A stretch of DNA of 64,000 bases from the NCBI RefSeq assembly GCF_017873435.1, contig NZ_JAGGKG010000001.1, forward strand, positions 124,001 to 188,000. Direction: 5' to 3'. The position numbers and the translations under genes were made by a program. The notes under the pieces are model-generated. The model worked only from the letters and a program-made list of their open reading frames with translations. It had not been told where the DNA came from and made no database searches. This DNA comes from Paenibacillus turicensis (GTDB taxonomy: Bacteria > Bacillota > Bacilli > Paenibacillales > Paenibacillaceae). Below are positions 48,400 through 58,210 of the stretch, piece after piece (the first letter of the stretch is position 1; the number at the start of each line of letters is the position of its first letter).

Positions 48400-48786
48400 A
48401 TGAGTTATGATTACCAAGGTATTTCCCATATCGATAGCGAGGAATTGTATGAATTATTACAAGAAACTACCAATTCACATCTTATTATCGATGTTCGTGA
48501 GCCCCATGAATATGAGCAAGCTCATATTCCCGGCATTCCTTTAATTCCGATGGGCAATTTTCCACAATATGCAGATCAGCTTGATAAAGAGCGAGAATAT
48601 GTCTTTGTATGTCGCAGTGGTCAAAGAAGCTTTGAAGTTGCCAACTATTTACAGCAATTAGGCTTTCAGCATGTTCATAATTTAGATGGTGGTATGCTTG
48701 GCTGGATGTATGAGACGAAGTCAGGGCTAGAGCATGTTATTACAGGACTAAATGAGCATACAAGTCTTGAACGTCTAAAACCCTAA
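48400..48786 (+). CDS. Rhodanese-domain sulfurtransferase
   Basis: A 128-residue single-domain rhodanese. The domain begins IIDVREPHEYEQAHIPG and the active-site loop is VCRSGQRS with Cys71 able to carry a persulfide. Such small proteins move sulfane sulfur or detoxify it; no partner is evident here. AAAGGAGATC precedes the ATG. The 320 bases after its stop hold nothing recognisable except T- and C-rich sequence before the next gene. Confidence 0.92.
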   Translation: MSYDYQGISHIDSEELYELLQETTNSHLIIDVREPHEYEQAHIPGIPLIPMGNFPQYADQLDKEREYVFVCRSGQRSFEVANYLQQLGFQHVHNLDGGMLGWMYETKSGLEHVITGLNEHTSLERLKP

Positions 48787-49107
48787 TCTTTAAGCAGACA
48801 TGGTTTTTCTTTGGGATCAGTACTTCGTTAAGGGATTGAACGCTGATTCCAAAATCCTTCTCCCACTTCACTCCTCTTTACTTCAATTTTTACTTCACTC
48901 TTTTTTTGCTTCTCACCTTTTCATCTTGACCTCCTCTTTTGTCCTACCTTTTTTCATTTCAATGTTGCACAAAATCGATTTACTACAAACTCCTTTCACA
49001 AAAATGTCAAATTCGTTACTTTTTTTGCTGAACAAAACAGGATTTTGGAGTAGTATGTCGAAATGTATCATTTGGCGAAGGAAAATATTAGGTAATGAGG
49101 TTTTGTG

Positions 49108-50142
49108 ATGATAAATTTTAAATTTAAATTAGGCCGTCCTAAAAACAAACGATATTCCATTATGATCGTTCCTGAGGGCAGCCAACCTGTTATGCGCTTT
49201 AAGCTTACTTCTTTTTATGTTATTGCTGGTAGTGTGGCCGCAGTCATCATGATTTTGACGATGTTGGTTCTTTTTTATATGAATCAAGCTCACTCTCAGA
49301 AAATAACTACTTTACAAGCTAAGCTAGACTCGTCTTCAGATGAACTTAAAACAACGATGGTAAATAAAGATCAAGCAATGGATGAGTTACTTTCTCAGCT
49401 GCTAGAGCTATCAGAGCAATCTAAAAATGTAGAGTCTAAAATGGCCGAGCTTCAAATCCTAGAAGCAGAATTAAAACAAATGACGAATAAAAATGATGGC
49501 AAGGATGCAGCCATTACTAGCTTCTCTACTAAACAAAAAGATTTAACCCCTCCTTCAGCTTTAGATGGGGTGGGTGGTGAAGATATTGAAATGACACCAC
49601 AAAACATTGCTGCACTCATTGAGCAAACAAAGCAAAGTATCGAAAATACATTGCAAACTGCACCAGCCTTACAATCTAGCTTAGAGAAAACTAAACATTC
49701 TGTGAAGCAATATCAGACGTTGCTAGCAACAACACCTACATATTGGCCAACAGTATCAACACGGATCACCTCCCATTTTGGGAGTCGTAAAGATCCGTTT
49801 ACAGGTAGAGTTAAATATCATGGAGGTTTGGATGTTGGTGGAGAAGTGGGCGACCCAATCTATGCCGCAGCAGATGGCAAGGTGACTGATGCTGGGGTAA
49901 GTACTTCTAGAGGAAACTATATTGTTATCTCTCACCCCTCTGGCTTGCAAAGTCACTACATGCATTTAAATGCTGTTTCAACAACAACGGGCGCAACTGT
50001 AAAGCAAGGTGAAGTAATTGGAGAGCTTGGAAACACAGGTCGGAGCACAGGCCCACATCTGCATTTTGAAATTGTTAAGGATGGGGTACTCGTTGACCCT
50101 GCTGATTACATAATCCCTAATAGAGAGGAAGTTTCGAACTAA
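49108..50142 (+). CDS. M23-family peptidoglycan peptidase, membrane-anchored (pair 1)
   Basis: A 344-residue bitopic protein: short cytoplasmic N-terminus, one membrane segment (about 33-55), a coiled-coil stalk of about 100 residues, and a C-terminal M23 (LytM/Gly-Gly endopeptidase) domain. Zinc ligands are complete: HGGLD, and HLHFE, with the SHYMHL His as catalytic residue. It cleaves cross-bridges of the cell wall or recruits other hydrolases. ATG at 49108 is favoured over the adjacent GTG at 49105 by the spacing to AATGAGG. The bactofilin gene begins at the base after its stop, so they work together. A paralogous pair lies at 58211-59645. Confidence 0.92.
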   Translation: MINFKFKLGRPKNKRYSIMIVPEGSQPVMRFKLTSFYVIAGSVAAVIMILTMLVLFYMNQAHSQKITTLQAKLDSSSDELKTTMVNKDQAMDELLSQLLELSEQSKNVESKMAELQILEAELKQMTNKNDGKDAAITSFSTKQKDLTPPSALDGVGGEDIEMTPQNIAALIEQTKQSIENTLQTAPALQSSLEKTKHSVKQYQTLLATTPTYWPTVSTRITSHFGSRKDPFTGRVKYHGGLDVGGEVGDPIYAAADGKVTDAGVSTSRGNYIVISHPSGLQSHYMHLNAVSTTTGATVKQGEVIGELGNTGRSTGPHLHFEIVKDGVLVDPADYIIPNREEVSN

Positions 50143-50592
50143 ATGTTTAAAAGCAAAGTAAAAGCAACAAAGGTAGATCCTAATACGACAGATACAATTA
50201 TCGGGGAAGGCAGCAGCTTTGAAGGAAATATTAAATCTGATGCTGGTCTAAGGGTAGAAGGACAAATTAAAGGGGACATTGAGTGCCAAGGTGATGTGAC
50301 TATCGGTGAAAAAGGGCTTGTCCATTCCAATATTAGCGCACGTAATATTATTATTGCAGGTACTGTGCATGGGAACGTTCATGCGACAAACAAATTGTCC
50401 ATTAACGCCAAAGGGAAGCTATATGGGGATATTGTAACTCATACTTTATGTATTGAAGAGGGTAGTATTTTTGAAGGGACAAGCAAGATGGAAAACGTCA
50501 CTGAGTCCAATGGCAATAGCAATATGAATGCTAACGCTAAATCAACAAGCGAAGCCTCTTCTTCTAAGTCTACACCTAAAGGAAATGATTAA
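50143..50592 (+). CDS. Bactofilin (pair 1)
   Basis: A 149-residue bactofilin (PF04519). The central part (about 12-110) is a right-handed beta-helix made of short repeats such as SFEGNIKSDAGLRVEGQIKG and GDVTIGEKGLVHSNI; the ends are disordered, with a Ser/Asn-rich tail. Bactofilins polymerise into nucleotide-independent filaments at the membrane and often position cell-wall enzymes. The start codon directly follows the stop of the M23 gene, strong evidence that the two act as a unit. Confidence 0.93.
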   Translation: MFKSKVKATKVDPNTTDTIIGEGSSFEGNIKSDAGLRVEGQIKGDIECQGDVTIGEKGLVHSNISARNIIIAGTVHGNVHATNKLSINAKGKLYGDIVTHTLCIEEGSIFEGTSKMENVTESNGNSNMNANAKSTSEASSSKSTPKGND

Positions 50593-50638
50593 CTAGCGAA
50601 GAGAGAGATTCTGAAGATTGTTTGTTTGCTTCAATAAA

Positions 50639-50703
50639 AAGGGCTCTGAATAAATGAGTGGTTGACAATCACAATCACAATCACTCATTTTATTCTGAGC
50701 CCT
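50639..50703. terminator. Bidirectional terminator between bactofilin and tsaD
   Basis: AGGGCTC-T-GAATAAA-TGAGTG pairs with CACTCATTTTATTC-T-GAGCCCT around an ACAATC-repeat loop. It serves both convergent transcripts. The 30 bases before it (GCGAAGAGAGAGATTCTGAAG) resemble, reversed, part of repeat copy C. Confidence 0.8.
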
Positions 50704-50715
50704 CCTACTTCTGAT

Positions 50716-51744
50716 TTACACCGACCAAGCCTCTAACGAAAACGAAGGCTCTCCTTTAAGATCCAAGGAAGAGAATTGCCCCCTTTTCCATTTCAAATAT
50801 GCAGCCGCACCAATCATCGCGGCATTATCTGTACAATATTTAAATGGCGGAATCACAAGTGCAATGCCTTCTGTTTCTGTTCGTTTTGTAAGTTCCTCTC
50901 TTAGTCCACGATTAGCAGCTACGCCACCACACAATAGCAATTGCTTCGCACCTGTCTCTTTGACTGCTCTAATCGCTTTTTCAACTAAAACCTCAACGAC
51001 CGACTCCTGAAATCCACGCGCAATCGCAGCTTCGTAGCCAGTTTCTCCACGCATTTTATGCTGATTCACTAGGTTTAGTACAGCCGATTTTAAACCACTA
51101 AAGCTAAAATCATAGCTATCTGGCTCCAGCCATGCACGTGGCAATTTCTCTGCTTCCTTCGATTCCTTTGCCAATGCATCCACATAAGGCCCACCTGGGT
51201 ACGGAAAACTTAATGCTCGTGCGACCTTATCATAAGCTTCTCCCACAGCATCATCACGTGTTCGACCTAACCAGCTAAACTTCCCTTCTTGCTCCATAAG
51301 AACAAGTTCAGTATGTCCACCTGATACAACGAGAGCAACAGCTGGATACACGATTTCCTCTACGAGTTGATTGGCATAAATATGCCCTGCAATATGATGA
51401 GTCCCAATAAGGGGCTTATTCCAAGCAAAGGCTACACTTTTAGCTGCCATAATCCCTACTAGTAGCGCTCCTACTAACCCAGGTCCCTCCGTTACTGCAA
51501 TAGCAGATAACCGCTCAGGCGTTACGTTTGCTTCTTCAAGCGCCTGTTCTATCATTAGTGTGATGCTTTCCACATGCTTACGAGAGGCGACCTCAGGTAC
51601 AACTCCCCCAAAAGCTTTATGGATTTCAATCTGACTTACAATTAAATTAGATAATACATCATTTCCATTTTTAACGACTGCCGCAGATGTCTCATCACAG
51701 CTAGTTTCAATCGCCAAAATGTAGCAATCCTCTTGATTTGACAA
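50716..51744 (-). CDS. tsaD: tRNA N6-threonylcarbamoyladenosine synthase subunit TsaD
   Basis: The catalytic subunit (342 residues) that transfers threonylcarbamoyl to A37 of ANN-decoding tRNAs. It starts [15 protein letters not shown], has the metal-binding [10 protein letters not shown] motif and SGGHTEL, and ends with the [13 protein letters not shown] region, all family hallmarks. TTG at 51744 is the best start: the longer frame to 51786 adds fourteen atypical residues and GGAAGGAAG lies before the TTG. It is last in the tsaE-tsaB-rimI-tsaD operon. Confidence 0.98.
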   Translation of the reverse strand: MSNQEDCYILAIETSCDETSAAVVKNGNDVLSNLIVSQIEIHKAFGGVVPEVASRKHVESITLMIEQALEEANVTPERLSAIAVTEGPGLVGALLVGIMAAKSVAFAWNKPLIGTHHIAGHIYANQLVEEIVYPAVALVVSGGHTELVLMEQEGKFSWLGRTRDDAVGEAYDKVARALSFPYPGGPYVDALAKESKEAEKLPRAWLEPDSYDFSFSGLKSAVLNLVNQHKMRGETGYEAAIARGFQESVVEVLVEKAIRAVKETGAKQLLLCGGVAANRGLREELTKRTETEGIALVIPPFKYCTDNAAMIGAAAYLKWKRGQFSSLDLKGEPSFSLEAWSV

Positions 51745-51798
51745 ATTACGTCGCTTCCTTCCCTTTATCCCAATGTTCAATAGCAATTACCTAGTGAT

Positions 51799-52293
51799 CT
51801 AGTGAACAATATCTGAAATTTGATCTAGCTCGCACCACATGATCATGGCATCTTCATTGTTATCTGAATAATATTTTGGCCTTACCCCTTGCGAATAAAA
51901 GCCTAATTTACGATACAACGCTTGGGCAATATGATTAGACACACGTACCTCCAGTGTCATTCTTTCCATTCCCAATTCACGTGCCCACATCATTAGTCTA
52001 CGTAGTAATGTTTCTCCTAAATGAGCACCTCGATATGAGGTTCGCACTGCAATATTTGTAATATGAGCTTCATCCATGACTGTCCACATGCCAGCATATC
52101 CGATCACTTCTTCATTCAGCTCCATAATTAAATAATGTGCAAAATGATTTTGTATAATTTCATTGCGGAACGCTTCCGCACTCCAAGGTAATGTAAAAGC
52201 TTCGTGTTCAATGATCATAATGGCATCAATATCATCCAAGGTCATCTCACGAAATGTAACTTGATTAGAATTAAATAGGTTTAATGCTGCCAT
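51799..52293 (-). CDS. rimI: Ribosomal-protein-alanine N-acetyltransferase RimI
   Basis: A 164-residue GNAT acetyltransferase. The acetyl-CoA site is the VRTSYRGAHLGETLLRRLM motif (about 84-102), followed by LEVRVSNHIAQALYRKLGF, the RimI signature. It modifies the N-terminus of a ribosomal protein (S18 in E. coli) and is commonly encoded within the t6A operon as here. ACCGGAGAGAG-type sequence (AAAGGAGAGAGC) gives a good ribosome site. Spacing is 12 bases to tsaB and 54 to tsaD. Confidence 0.95.
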   Translation of the reverse strand: MAALNLFNSNQVTFREMTLDDIDAIMIIEHEAFTLPWSAEAFRNEIIQNHFAHYLIMELNEEVIGYAGMWTVMDEAHITNIAVRTSYRGAHLGETLLRRLMMWARELGMERMTLEVRVSNHIAQALYRKLGFYSQGVRPKYYSDNNEDAMIMWCELDQISDIVH

Positions 52294-52305
52294 ATGCTCT
52301 CTCCT

Positions 52306-53130
52306 TTACTTCCTAGCAAGTAAAGCCGCTTCAGCTTCAGCAAGTTGCGTATAATTGGGTACTAACGTATGTGCTTCATCATGTTGACCTTGTTCAAATG
52401 CATGTTCACCACATTGTCCAATCCATTTTGCACTTAACTCATAGGCAAAAATATGTAATGCGTCACCCAGCTTATCCCCAAGCGTATCCATTATTGTTTT
52501 TGTATGCATTTCTGTAGTTTCACCAACAAACCAGATCCCTGAAGGTTTATCCTCTTCCTTTAAAGCATCCCATTTATTAGCTAGATTTTCACACCATAGT
52601 GACATAAGGGTAATCCGATCAGACTCTAATTTCAGAGGGATCTTTCCGGAGAAATCACCTTGCTCTAGCTGATACAATCCTGTATATACTTGCCCACGCC
52701 GAGCATCTACTAATGGAATTACCCAATGGGAAGACTTGTTATCCACTAATTCGGAAATTCCCTCACACTCCGCCTGTTTTAAGGATAGAGCGGTAGCCAA
52801 ACCACCTAATGCTGTTGCTGCAAGACTAGATACCCCAACGATCGGAATATTTAGACTCCAAGCCAATGTTTTTGCTGTTGTAACCGCGATACGGATACCT
52901 GTATAAGAACCCGGTCCTACACCTACTGCAATCAAATCCATATCTTTAATGTTCAAGCCTGCTTGATTTAATGTATCTTCAATTCCTTTCATCATATGAA
53001 TGGAATGATTACGCTCTGCTTGAGTGTTACTTTCAAAGACTTGTCCCACTGCATTTTGGACTGCGACGGCGAGTGTAGCTGTAGACGTATCTATCGCTAA
53101 TACCTTTTTAGTCTGTTTATTATTTTCCAC
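52306..53130 (-). CDS. tsaB: t6A biosynthesis protein TsaB
   Basis: The TsaD-partner protein of the threonylcarbamoyl transferase complex, 274 residues. It starts near VLAIDTSTATLAVAV, a degenerate version of the TsaD ATPase start, and has GVGPGSYTGIRIAVTTAK. An inserted region around residues 125-145 and a longer C-terminus are common in Bacillales. GTG at 53130 abuts the tsaE stop, and the operon order is tsaE-tsaB-rimI-tsaD. Confidence 0.96.
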   Translation of the reverse strand: MENNKQTKKVLAIDTSTATLAVAVQNAVGQVFESNTQAERNHSIHMMKGIEDTLNQAGLNIKDMDLIAVGVGPGSYTGIRIAVTTAKTLAWSLNIPIVGVSSLAATALGGLATALSLKQAECEGISELVDNKSSHWVIPLVDARRGQVYTGLYQLEQGDFSGKIPLKLESDRITLMSLWCENLANKWDALKEEDKPSGIWFVGETTEMHTKTIMDTLGDKLGDALHIFAYELSAKWIGQCGEHAFEQGQHDEAHTLVPNYTQLAEAEAALLARK

Positions 53131-53616
53131 CTATAAAACCCCATTTTCCTGCATAGTTGCAACCCATTTTTCATACATCAAGCCTGTTCCATAAATAAAA
53201 AAGCGCCGTTCAAACTCCGAAACCGTCTCAATCTCAATGCGCAATAGCTCCGTAGGAAGTAGCTCTTCAATGACACTTGCCCACTCCACGAGTGTGACGC
53301 CTGTCCCATAAAAATATTCATCCAGCCCTAATTCATCAGCCTCATCTATCGACAATCGATAAACATCCATATGATAAAAAGGAAGTCTTCCTTCATATTC
53401 CTTAATAATTGTAAATGTAGGACTATTCACTAACTCCTGCACTTCAAGCCCCTTCGCAAATGCCTTGGAAAACGCTGTTTTTCCTGCGCCTAAATCACCA
53501 TCTAACCCAATGACAGTACCTGGCAAGGCTTGCCTTGCTAAATAAGCCGCTAATGTGGCGGTTGCATTATAATCTTTTGCTTCATATACAAACTGTGCCG
53601 AAGCTTTTATATCCAA
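53131..53616 (-). CDS. tsaE: t6A ATPase TsaE
   Basis: The ATPase subunit that drives product release from the TsaBD complex; about 161 residues. The P-loop is GDLGAGKTAFSKAFA, and NSPTFTIIKEYEG plus HMDVYRL are the family motifs. TTG at 53616 is preferred over GTG at 53628: AAAGGTGG overlaps the GTG and is eight bases from the TTG. It heads the four-gene operon; the region 53617-53780 holds the divergent promoters of this operon and ku. Confidence 0.96.
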   Translation of the reverse strand: MDIKASAQFVYEAKDYNATATLAAYLARQALPGTVIGLDGDLGAGKTAFSKAFAKGLEVQELVNSPTFTIIKEYEGRLPFYHMDVYRLSIDEADELGLDEYFYGTGVTLVEWASVIEELLPTELLRIEIETVSEFERRFFIYGTGLMYEKWVATMQENGVL

Positions 53617-53780
53617 TCGTGAAACCACCTTTATGCTCTACTTTATCAACCTGTATTTTCCCATTATATCGACCATAGTCAACACCCGCAAGTGTAATAG
53701 CCATATACAGCAACCAAGGATTAAAGCCGTATCCCTCGGGTAAACTAAAGTAACAATCACAGTGAAAGGAGCACTTTTAC

Positions 53781-54659
53781 ATGCATACGGTATGGAAAGG
53801 GGCAATAAGCTTTGGCTTAGTTCACGTCCCCGTTAAAATGTTTTCTGCAACAGAAGATAAAGACATTTCCATGAAATATATTCATAAAAAATGTGGCAGT
53901 TCTCTTTCTTATGTTCGGCGTTGCCCTGTATGTGAAGAAGATGTTGCTTGGGAGGATATTACGAAGGGCTACGAATACGAAAAAGGAAAATATGTGCTAT
54001 TTGAAAAACAAGAGCTGGAGCAGCTTTCCGCACAAGCAGAGAGAAACATTATTATTTTAGATTTTGTTGACCTACATGAAATCGATCCAATTTACTTTCA
54101 AAAAACATATTACTTATCTCCCGATCAAACTGGCTCCAATGCCTACAAATTGTTAATGGAAGCCATGCTTCAGTCTGGAAAAATTGGGATCGCAAAGGTT
54201 GCGATTCGTTCCAAAAGCAGCTTGGCGGCCATACGTGTGATGGATGGGTGTCTGGCTATCGAAACGATGTTTTTCCCTGATGAAATCCGCCCAATTGCAC
54301 AGGTGCCTAACCTACCAGAAGCTGCAGTGGTTAATGATAAAGAGCTAACGATGGCGAAGCTATTGATTGAACAGCTTTCAACACCATTTGAGCCAATAAA
54401 ATATAAGGATGATTACCGAGAAAACCTGCAAACCTTAATTTCGCAAAAGGTCGCAGGCGAAGAGGTTACACTTGCACCAGCGAAGCAGGAAAATAACGTG
54501 ATCGATTTAATGGCAGCGCTCCAAGCAAGCATCGAGGCGGCCAAACCAGCGCCAATGATTACAGATACAGGTGAGGCAACAAAAGCATCCACCCGAGGTA
54601 AGGCAAAAACAACCAAAAGTAAAACTACTGCCACGCCAAAAGGGAAGAAAAAGGCTTGA
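53781..54659 (+). CDS. ku: Ku-family end-joining protein
   Basis: A 292-residue bacterial Ku that forms a homodimer ring on DNA ends and recruits the ligase. It begins MHTVWKGAISFGLVHVPVKM, carries a Cys pair (RCPVCEED) of the zinc-ribbon-like insert, and the beta-barrel and helical arm continue to about residue 245. The C-terminal tail from about 265 is rich in Lys, Thr and Ala, as in Ku proteins that bind DNA through a basic extension. AAAGGAG lies 8 bases before the ATG. It converges on the ligase gene with 33 bases between stops. Confidence 0.97.
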   Translation: MHTVWKGAISFGLVHVPVKMFSATEDKDISMKYIHKKCGSSLSYVRRCPVCEEDVAWEDITKGYEYEKGKYVLFEKQELEQLSAQAERNIIILDFVDLHEIDPIYFQKTYYLSPDQTGSNAYKLLMEAMLQSGKIGIAKVAIRSKSSLAAIRVMDGCLAIETMFFPDEIRPIAQVPNLPEAAVVNDKELTMAKLLIEQLSTPFEPIKYKDDYRENLQTLISQKVAGEEVTLAPAKQENNVIDLMAALQASIEAAKPAPMITDTGEATKASTRGKAKTTKSKTTATPKGKKKA

Positions 54660-54692
54660 GCAGAAAAGACAGAAAAGTAAAAACTGCATCAA

Positions 54693-55640
54693 TTATTGAG
54701 ATGTTATACATTCATAAGCTGGCTTATGTGCGATCCCCTGCAACACCGGATGTCTTAACGTATAATGTGGCGTCCATTGCATATAATTTACCTTTACACT
54801 CACAAGAGGCTCCACCCATAGAGCCTCCTTTGTGCGGTCAGGCTTATTGATAAAAGGCATCTTGCTTATCTTATGGTTTTGAAGCTGTTGCACTAACGCT
54901 GACCATGCACTCTGATTTAACATTCCAGGTCCAACATGTCCAACATAAATAAATTGTCCCTGCTCATTAAATAAACCTAATAATACAGCATTATATCTGC
55001 CATCCTTCATACTCAAACCGCCAATCACTGCATACAAATCAAAACCAAGCTTAATTTTACGCCATCTGCCATCTTTCCCCCCACAAGCATATGTACTATT
55101 TATTTCCTTGCAAACAATGCCCTCCCACTCTTTTTCTTTCATTATGTTTAATAAGGGTAAGCTTTGCTCAGAGGATACACTGGGAACTAACTGAACACGC
55201 TCGGACGGCATAAGAATTTCCTTTAGCTTTTGCTGTCTAGTGATTAGAGGCAAATCATTGATCCATTCGCCATTTAAATACACCAGGTCAAATACCATAT
55301 ACACAGGATGAATACTTCGGATAGCTGAAGCGATTTGCATGTCCTTCCTTAAGCTATCTCGCTTCATAATGCCATGAAAGGAAGGCTTACCTTGCTCCAA
55401 CACGATCATTTCGCCATCTAAAATAACCGACTTGGCCTTACAATAGGAATGGATATCCCTAAATTCAGGATATTGCTGTGTGCGTTCGTTTCCTTTGCGA
55501 TTAATGAGCTTTACCTCTGTCCCATCGTAATAGGTCAATATTCTAACCCCGTCCCATTTAATTTGGGACAACCATCCATCCCCACTCGGAATATCCTTAG
55601 CAGAGATCGGTTCGAACGGGACAATGACAGGCAACTGCAT
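54693..55640 (-). CDS. Stand-alone ATP-dependent DNA ligase, LigD type
   Basis: A 315-residue ligase that seals DNA ends in end joining. Motif I is SQIKWDGVR with the AMP-accepting Lys28; motifs III and IV (VILDGEMIVL, EGIVCKE) and the OB-fold domain (about 205-310, with KIKLG, IYVGHVG) follow. In B. subtilis LigD the ligase and polymerase are one chain; here the polymerase is a separate, divergently transcribed gene at 55736. No phosphoesterase domain is present. AAAGGAG lies nine bases from the ATG. The downstream end overlaps nothing but nearly meets ku. Confidence 0.94.
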   Translation of the reverse strand: MQLPVIVPFEPISAKDIPSGDGWLSQIKWDGVRILTYYDGTEVKLINRKGNERTQQYPEFRDIHSYCKAKSVILDGEMIVLEQGKPSFHGIMKRDSLRKDMQIASAIRSIHPVYMVFDLVYLNGEWINDLPLITRQQKLKEILMPSERVQLVPSVSSEQSLPLLNIMKEKEWEGIVCKEINSTYACGGKDGRWRKIKLGFDLYAVIGGLSMKDGRYNAVLLGLFNEQGQFIYVGHVGPGMLNQSAWSALVQQLQNHKISKMPFINKPDRTKEALWVEPLVSVKVNYMQWTPHYTLRHPVLQGIAHKPAYECITSQ

Positions 55641-55735
55641 AGTTAATTCTCCTTTCCTCTCAGTGAAATCGTTAGCTCATAGTTTCCCCACACTTTGGGA
55701 ATGCTATCCTAGGTCGAAGAAGGGAGGGTTAAAGC

Positions 55736-56632
55736 ATGGCCGTTTCATCTCATTTGATCATCAAAGTAGATCAGCATGACATCAAAATTACAAATCCAAA
55801 TAAGCTATTATGGCAAGAAATGGGCATCACTAAATCGATGTATTTAGAAAAGCTAACGGTACTTTTCCCTTATTTATTGGCACGCTGTAACAACCGTTTA
55901 CTAACTACGATCCGTTATCCACACGGCGTACATAGCAAATTTTTTTATCAAAAAAATGCACCAGAACCACTCCCCTCCTTTGTCACTACCGCTTGGGAGG
56001 AAAGTATACATTATGTCGTGCTTGATCAGCTAGCTACGCTGTTATGGTTAGGAAATTTAGCCTGCATTGAATTTCATCCGTCGCTCCATTTTGTAGGGGA
56101 GCATTTACCTTGCGAATGGATTATTGACCTTGATCCGTCTCTGCCAGAGGAACCACGCATTATGGAAGCAGCATGGAATGTTGGGCAGGTATTAAACTCA
56201 TTAGGCATTCAGTCGATTCCAAAAACGTCAGGGGCAACTGGCGTCCAAATCATTGTCCCAATTCAATATGGCATCACCTTTGATGAATTAAGATCACTTG
56301 GTCATTTTATCGCGCAATATACGGTTCAAAAGTATCCACAGCTATTTACAATCGAGCGGTTAAAAAAGCATCGCGGTGATCTAATTTATTTTGACTACCT
56401 CCAGCACTACAAGGGCAAAACGTTAGCTTCTGCTTATACGCCTAGAGCGAATGAAGCTGCTTGTGTATCTACGCCATTAACGTGGGAGGAGGTCGCACAA
56501 AATCCACGTCCCTCAGACTATCATCTACTTAATATAGAGGAACGATTACAGCAAAAAGGCGATCTAATTGCCACAGTAGCACCTCAAGATTTAAAATCAA
56601 TTATTGCCCAGCTAGGTAAAATCAAAGGCTAA
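55736..56632 (+). CDS. Stand-alone LigD-type primase-polymerase
   Basis: A 298-residue archaeo-eukaryotic-primase-type polymerase equivalent to the POL domain of LigD. The DLDPS motif (in EWIIDLDPS) gives the two metal-binding Asp residues, KTSGATGVQIIVPI and LIYFDYLQHYKGKTLASAYTPRA are LigD-polymerase signatures. It fills gaps with ribo- or deoxynucleotides before ligation. GGGAGGG precedes the ATG. It is divergent from the ligase with a 95-base shared promoter, giving Ku-Lig-Pol as three separate proteins. Confidence 0.94.
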   Translation: MAVSSHLIIKVDQHDIKITNPNKLLWQEMGITKSMYLEKLTVLFPYLLARCNNRLLTTIRYPHGVHSKFFYQKNAPEPLPSFVTTAWEESIHYVVLDQLATLLWLGNLACIEFHPSLHFVGEHLPCEWIIDLDPSLPEEPRIMEAAWNVGQVLNSLGIQSIPKTSGATGVQIIVPIQYGITFDELRSLGHFIAQYTVQKYPQLFTIERLKKHRGDLIYFDYLQHYKGKTLASAYTPRANEAACVSTPLTWEEVAQNPRPSDYHLLNIEERLQQKGDLIATVAPQDLKSIIAQLGKIKG

Positions 56633-56639
56633 AGTTTTG

Positions 56640-58070
56640 CTACAATAAAGGGGAAACAAGACGGGCTAATAGCTCCGCTCCTTTTTGTAACCTCGGGCGA
56701 AGCTGGAATTCCCGCAACTCTATTCTTTTACTATGTTCCAAATCTTGTTTGAAATCTGTAATTAGCTCGGAAACTGAATTTTCATCAAACAACAAAGCAA
56801 TCATTTCAAAATTATAAAAAAAGCTACGCATATCCATATTGGCTGTACCCACCGATCCAAGCAGAACATCAATAATAATAATTTTGGCGTGGACAAAGCC
56901 TTTTGTATATTGATAAAACTCGACCCCTGCAAGCATAAGCTCCTCTACATATGATAATGAAGCGAGCTGCACAATACGACTATCCCCTTGATAAGGAATA
57001 AGCACCTTCACCTCTACCCCACTCACCGCCGCCGTTTTTAGGGCTGTTCTTAACGCTTCATCTGGAATAAAGTAAGGCGAAGTAATCCAGATTCGTTCCT
57101 TTGCCGCGGAAATAGCACCAAAATATAGCTCCTGCACCGTATCCCAATGCTGATCAGGCCCACTAGTTAAAATTTGCACCTGTTTATCCACATTGCAGTT
57201 ATGCGCAGGATACAAATCCTCACTTACTACGACTTGCTCCGAAACAAGTGACCAATCATCCAAAAACGTATTTTGCAAAAAATAGACGGCATCTCCCCTT
57301 AATTCAAGGTGTGTATCTCGCCAAAAACCAAGCTTTGGAGATAATCCTAAATATTCATCCCCAACATTAATCCCACCCATAAATCCAATCTTACCGTCCA
57401 CAATTAATATTTTTCGATGATTCCGATAATTCACTCTTCGATCAAGCGTAGCAATCCATGGTGGTAAAAAAGCTCTAACCTCAATCCCAGCACGACGCAT
57501 TTCTGCAATAAAGGAGGTCTTCAGCTTATAACTGCCTAACCCATCATAAATAACACGTACCTCCACGCCCTGCATCGCTTTACGAATCAGCACTTCTTGA
57601 AATCTAGTTCCAATTCCATCATGACGGAAAATATAAAATTCCATATGAATATGGTATGTTGCCTGTTCCATCGCATTTAGCATGGCGGCAAATATTTTTT
57701 CAGATTCACTCATGACCTTCACTTCGTTATGGCCTGTAATTGGATTTTCAGAAATTTTTGTTAATAGTCCAAATAAACGTGTCTGATCGCTAAATGCGGG
57801 ATATCTCATCTCAGAAATATGGTGAATGATTTTCGACTGACGAAATACCGTTGATTTGAGCATTTGAAAAATACTCGTTCCTCTCAGACGGATTGTTCTT
57901 CTTTTCTTATATTCCTGAGCAATAAAATAGTATAAAACAAAACCGATGATGGGGATGAGGAATAGGATGAACATCCAAGCCATTGCCTTTCCCGGATTAC
58001 GAAACTCTACAATCAATATGGTAGCAATTTGAAATATAAATGCAATTAATAGTAATAAGAGCCACTCCAT
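56640..58070 (-). CDS. cls: Cardiolipin synthase
   Basis: A 476-residue membrane enzyme joining two phosphatidylglycerols into cardiolipin. Two membrane segments (about 2-22 and 30-50) precede two phospholipase-D domains, with the motifs HRKILIVDGKIGFMGG (about 218) and HAKIIIIDVLLGSVGT (about 398). Length is normal. AGGTGAG precedes the ATG. It converges on the LigD-type polymerase gene with 7 bases between their stops. Confidence 0.95.
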   Translation of the reverse strand: MEWLLLLLIAFIFQIATILIVEFRNPGKAMAWMFILFLIPIIGFVLYYFIAQEYKKRRTIRLRGTSIFQMLKSTVFRQSKIIHHISEMRYPAFSDQTRLFGLLTKISENPITGHNEVKVMSESEKIFAAMLNAMEQATYHIHMEFYIFRHDGIGTRFQEVLIRKAMQGVEVRVIYDGLGSYKLKTSFIAEMRRAGIEVRAFLPPWIATLDRRVNYRNHRKILIVDGKIGFMGGINVGDEYLGLSPKLGFWRDTHLELRGDAVYFLQNTFLDDWSLVSEQVVVSEDLYPAHNCNVDKQVQILTSGPDQHWDTVQELYFGAISAAKERIWITSPYFIPDEALRTALKTAAVSGVEVKVLIPYQGDSRIVQLASLSYVEELMLAGVEFYQYTKGFVHAKIIIIDVLLGSVGTANMDMRSFFYNFEMIALLFDENSVSELITDFKQDLEHSKRIELREFQLRPRLQKGAELLARLVSPLL

Positions 58071-58210
58071 ATACTCACCTCTTCCTCAATCAGCATTAAC
58101 CAGCTACGTTCCTATTTATTCATCTTTATTAAAATAATAATAGACATGTTTCGAAAGTTAGACGAATAGATAATGGTAAAGTGATATTTTATAGAAAGGA
58201 AGGGGATGCG

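Noticed and set aside
48800-49108. A 102-codon plus-strand frame before the first M23 gene
   Set aside because: The text is rich in Phe, Leu and Ser from a C/T-rich stretch, lacks a ribosome site and matches no family; likely non-coding.
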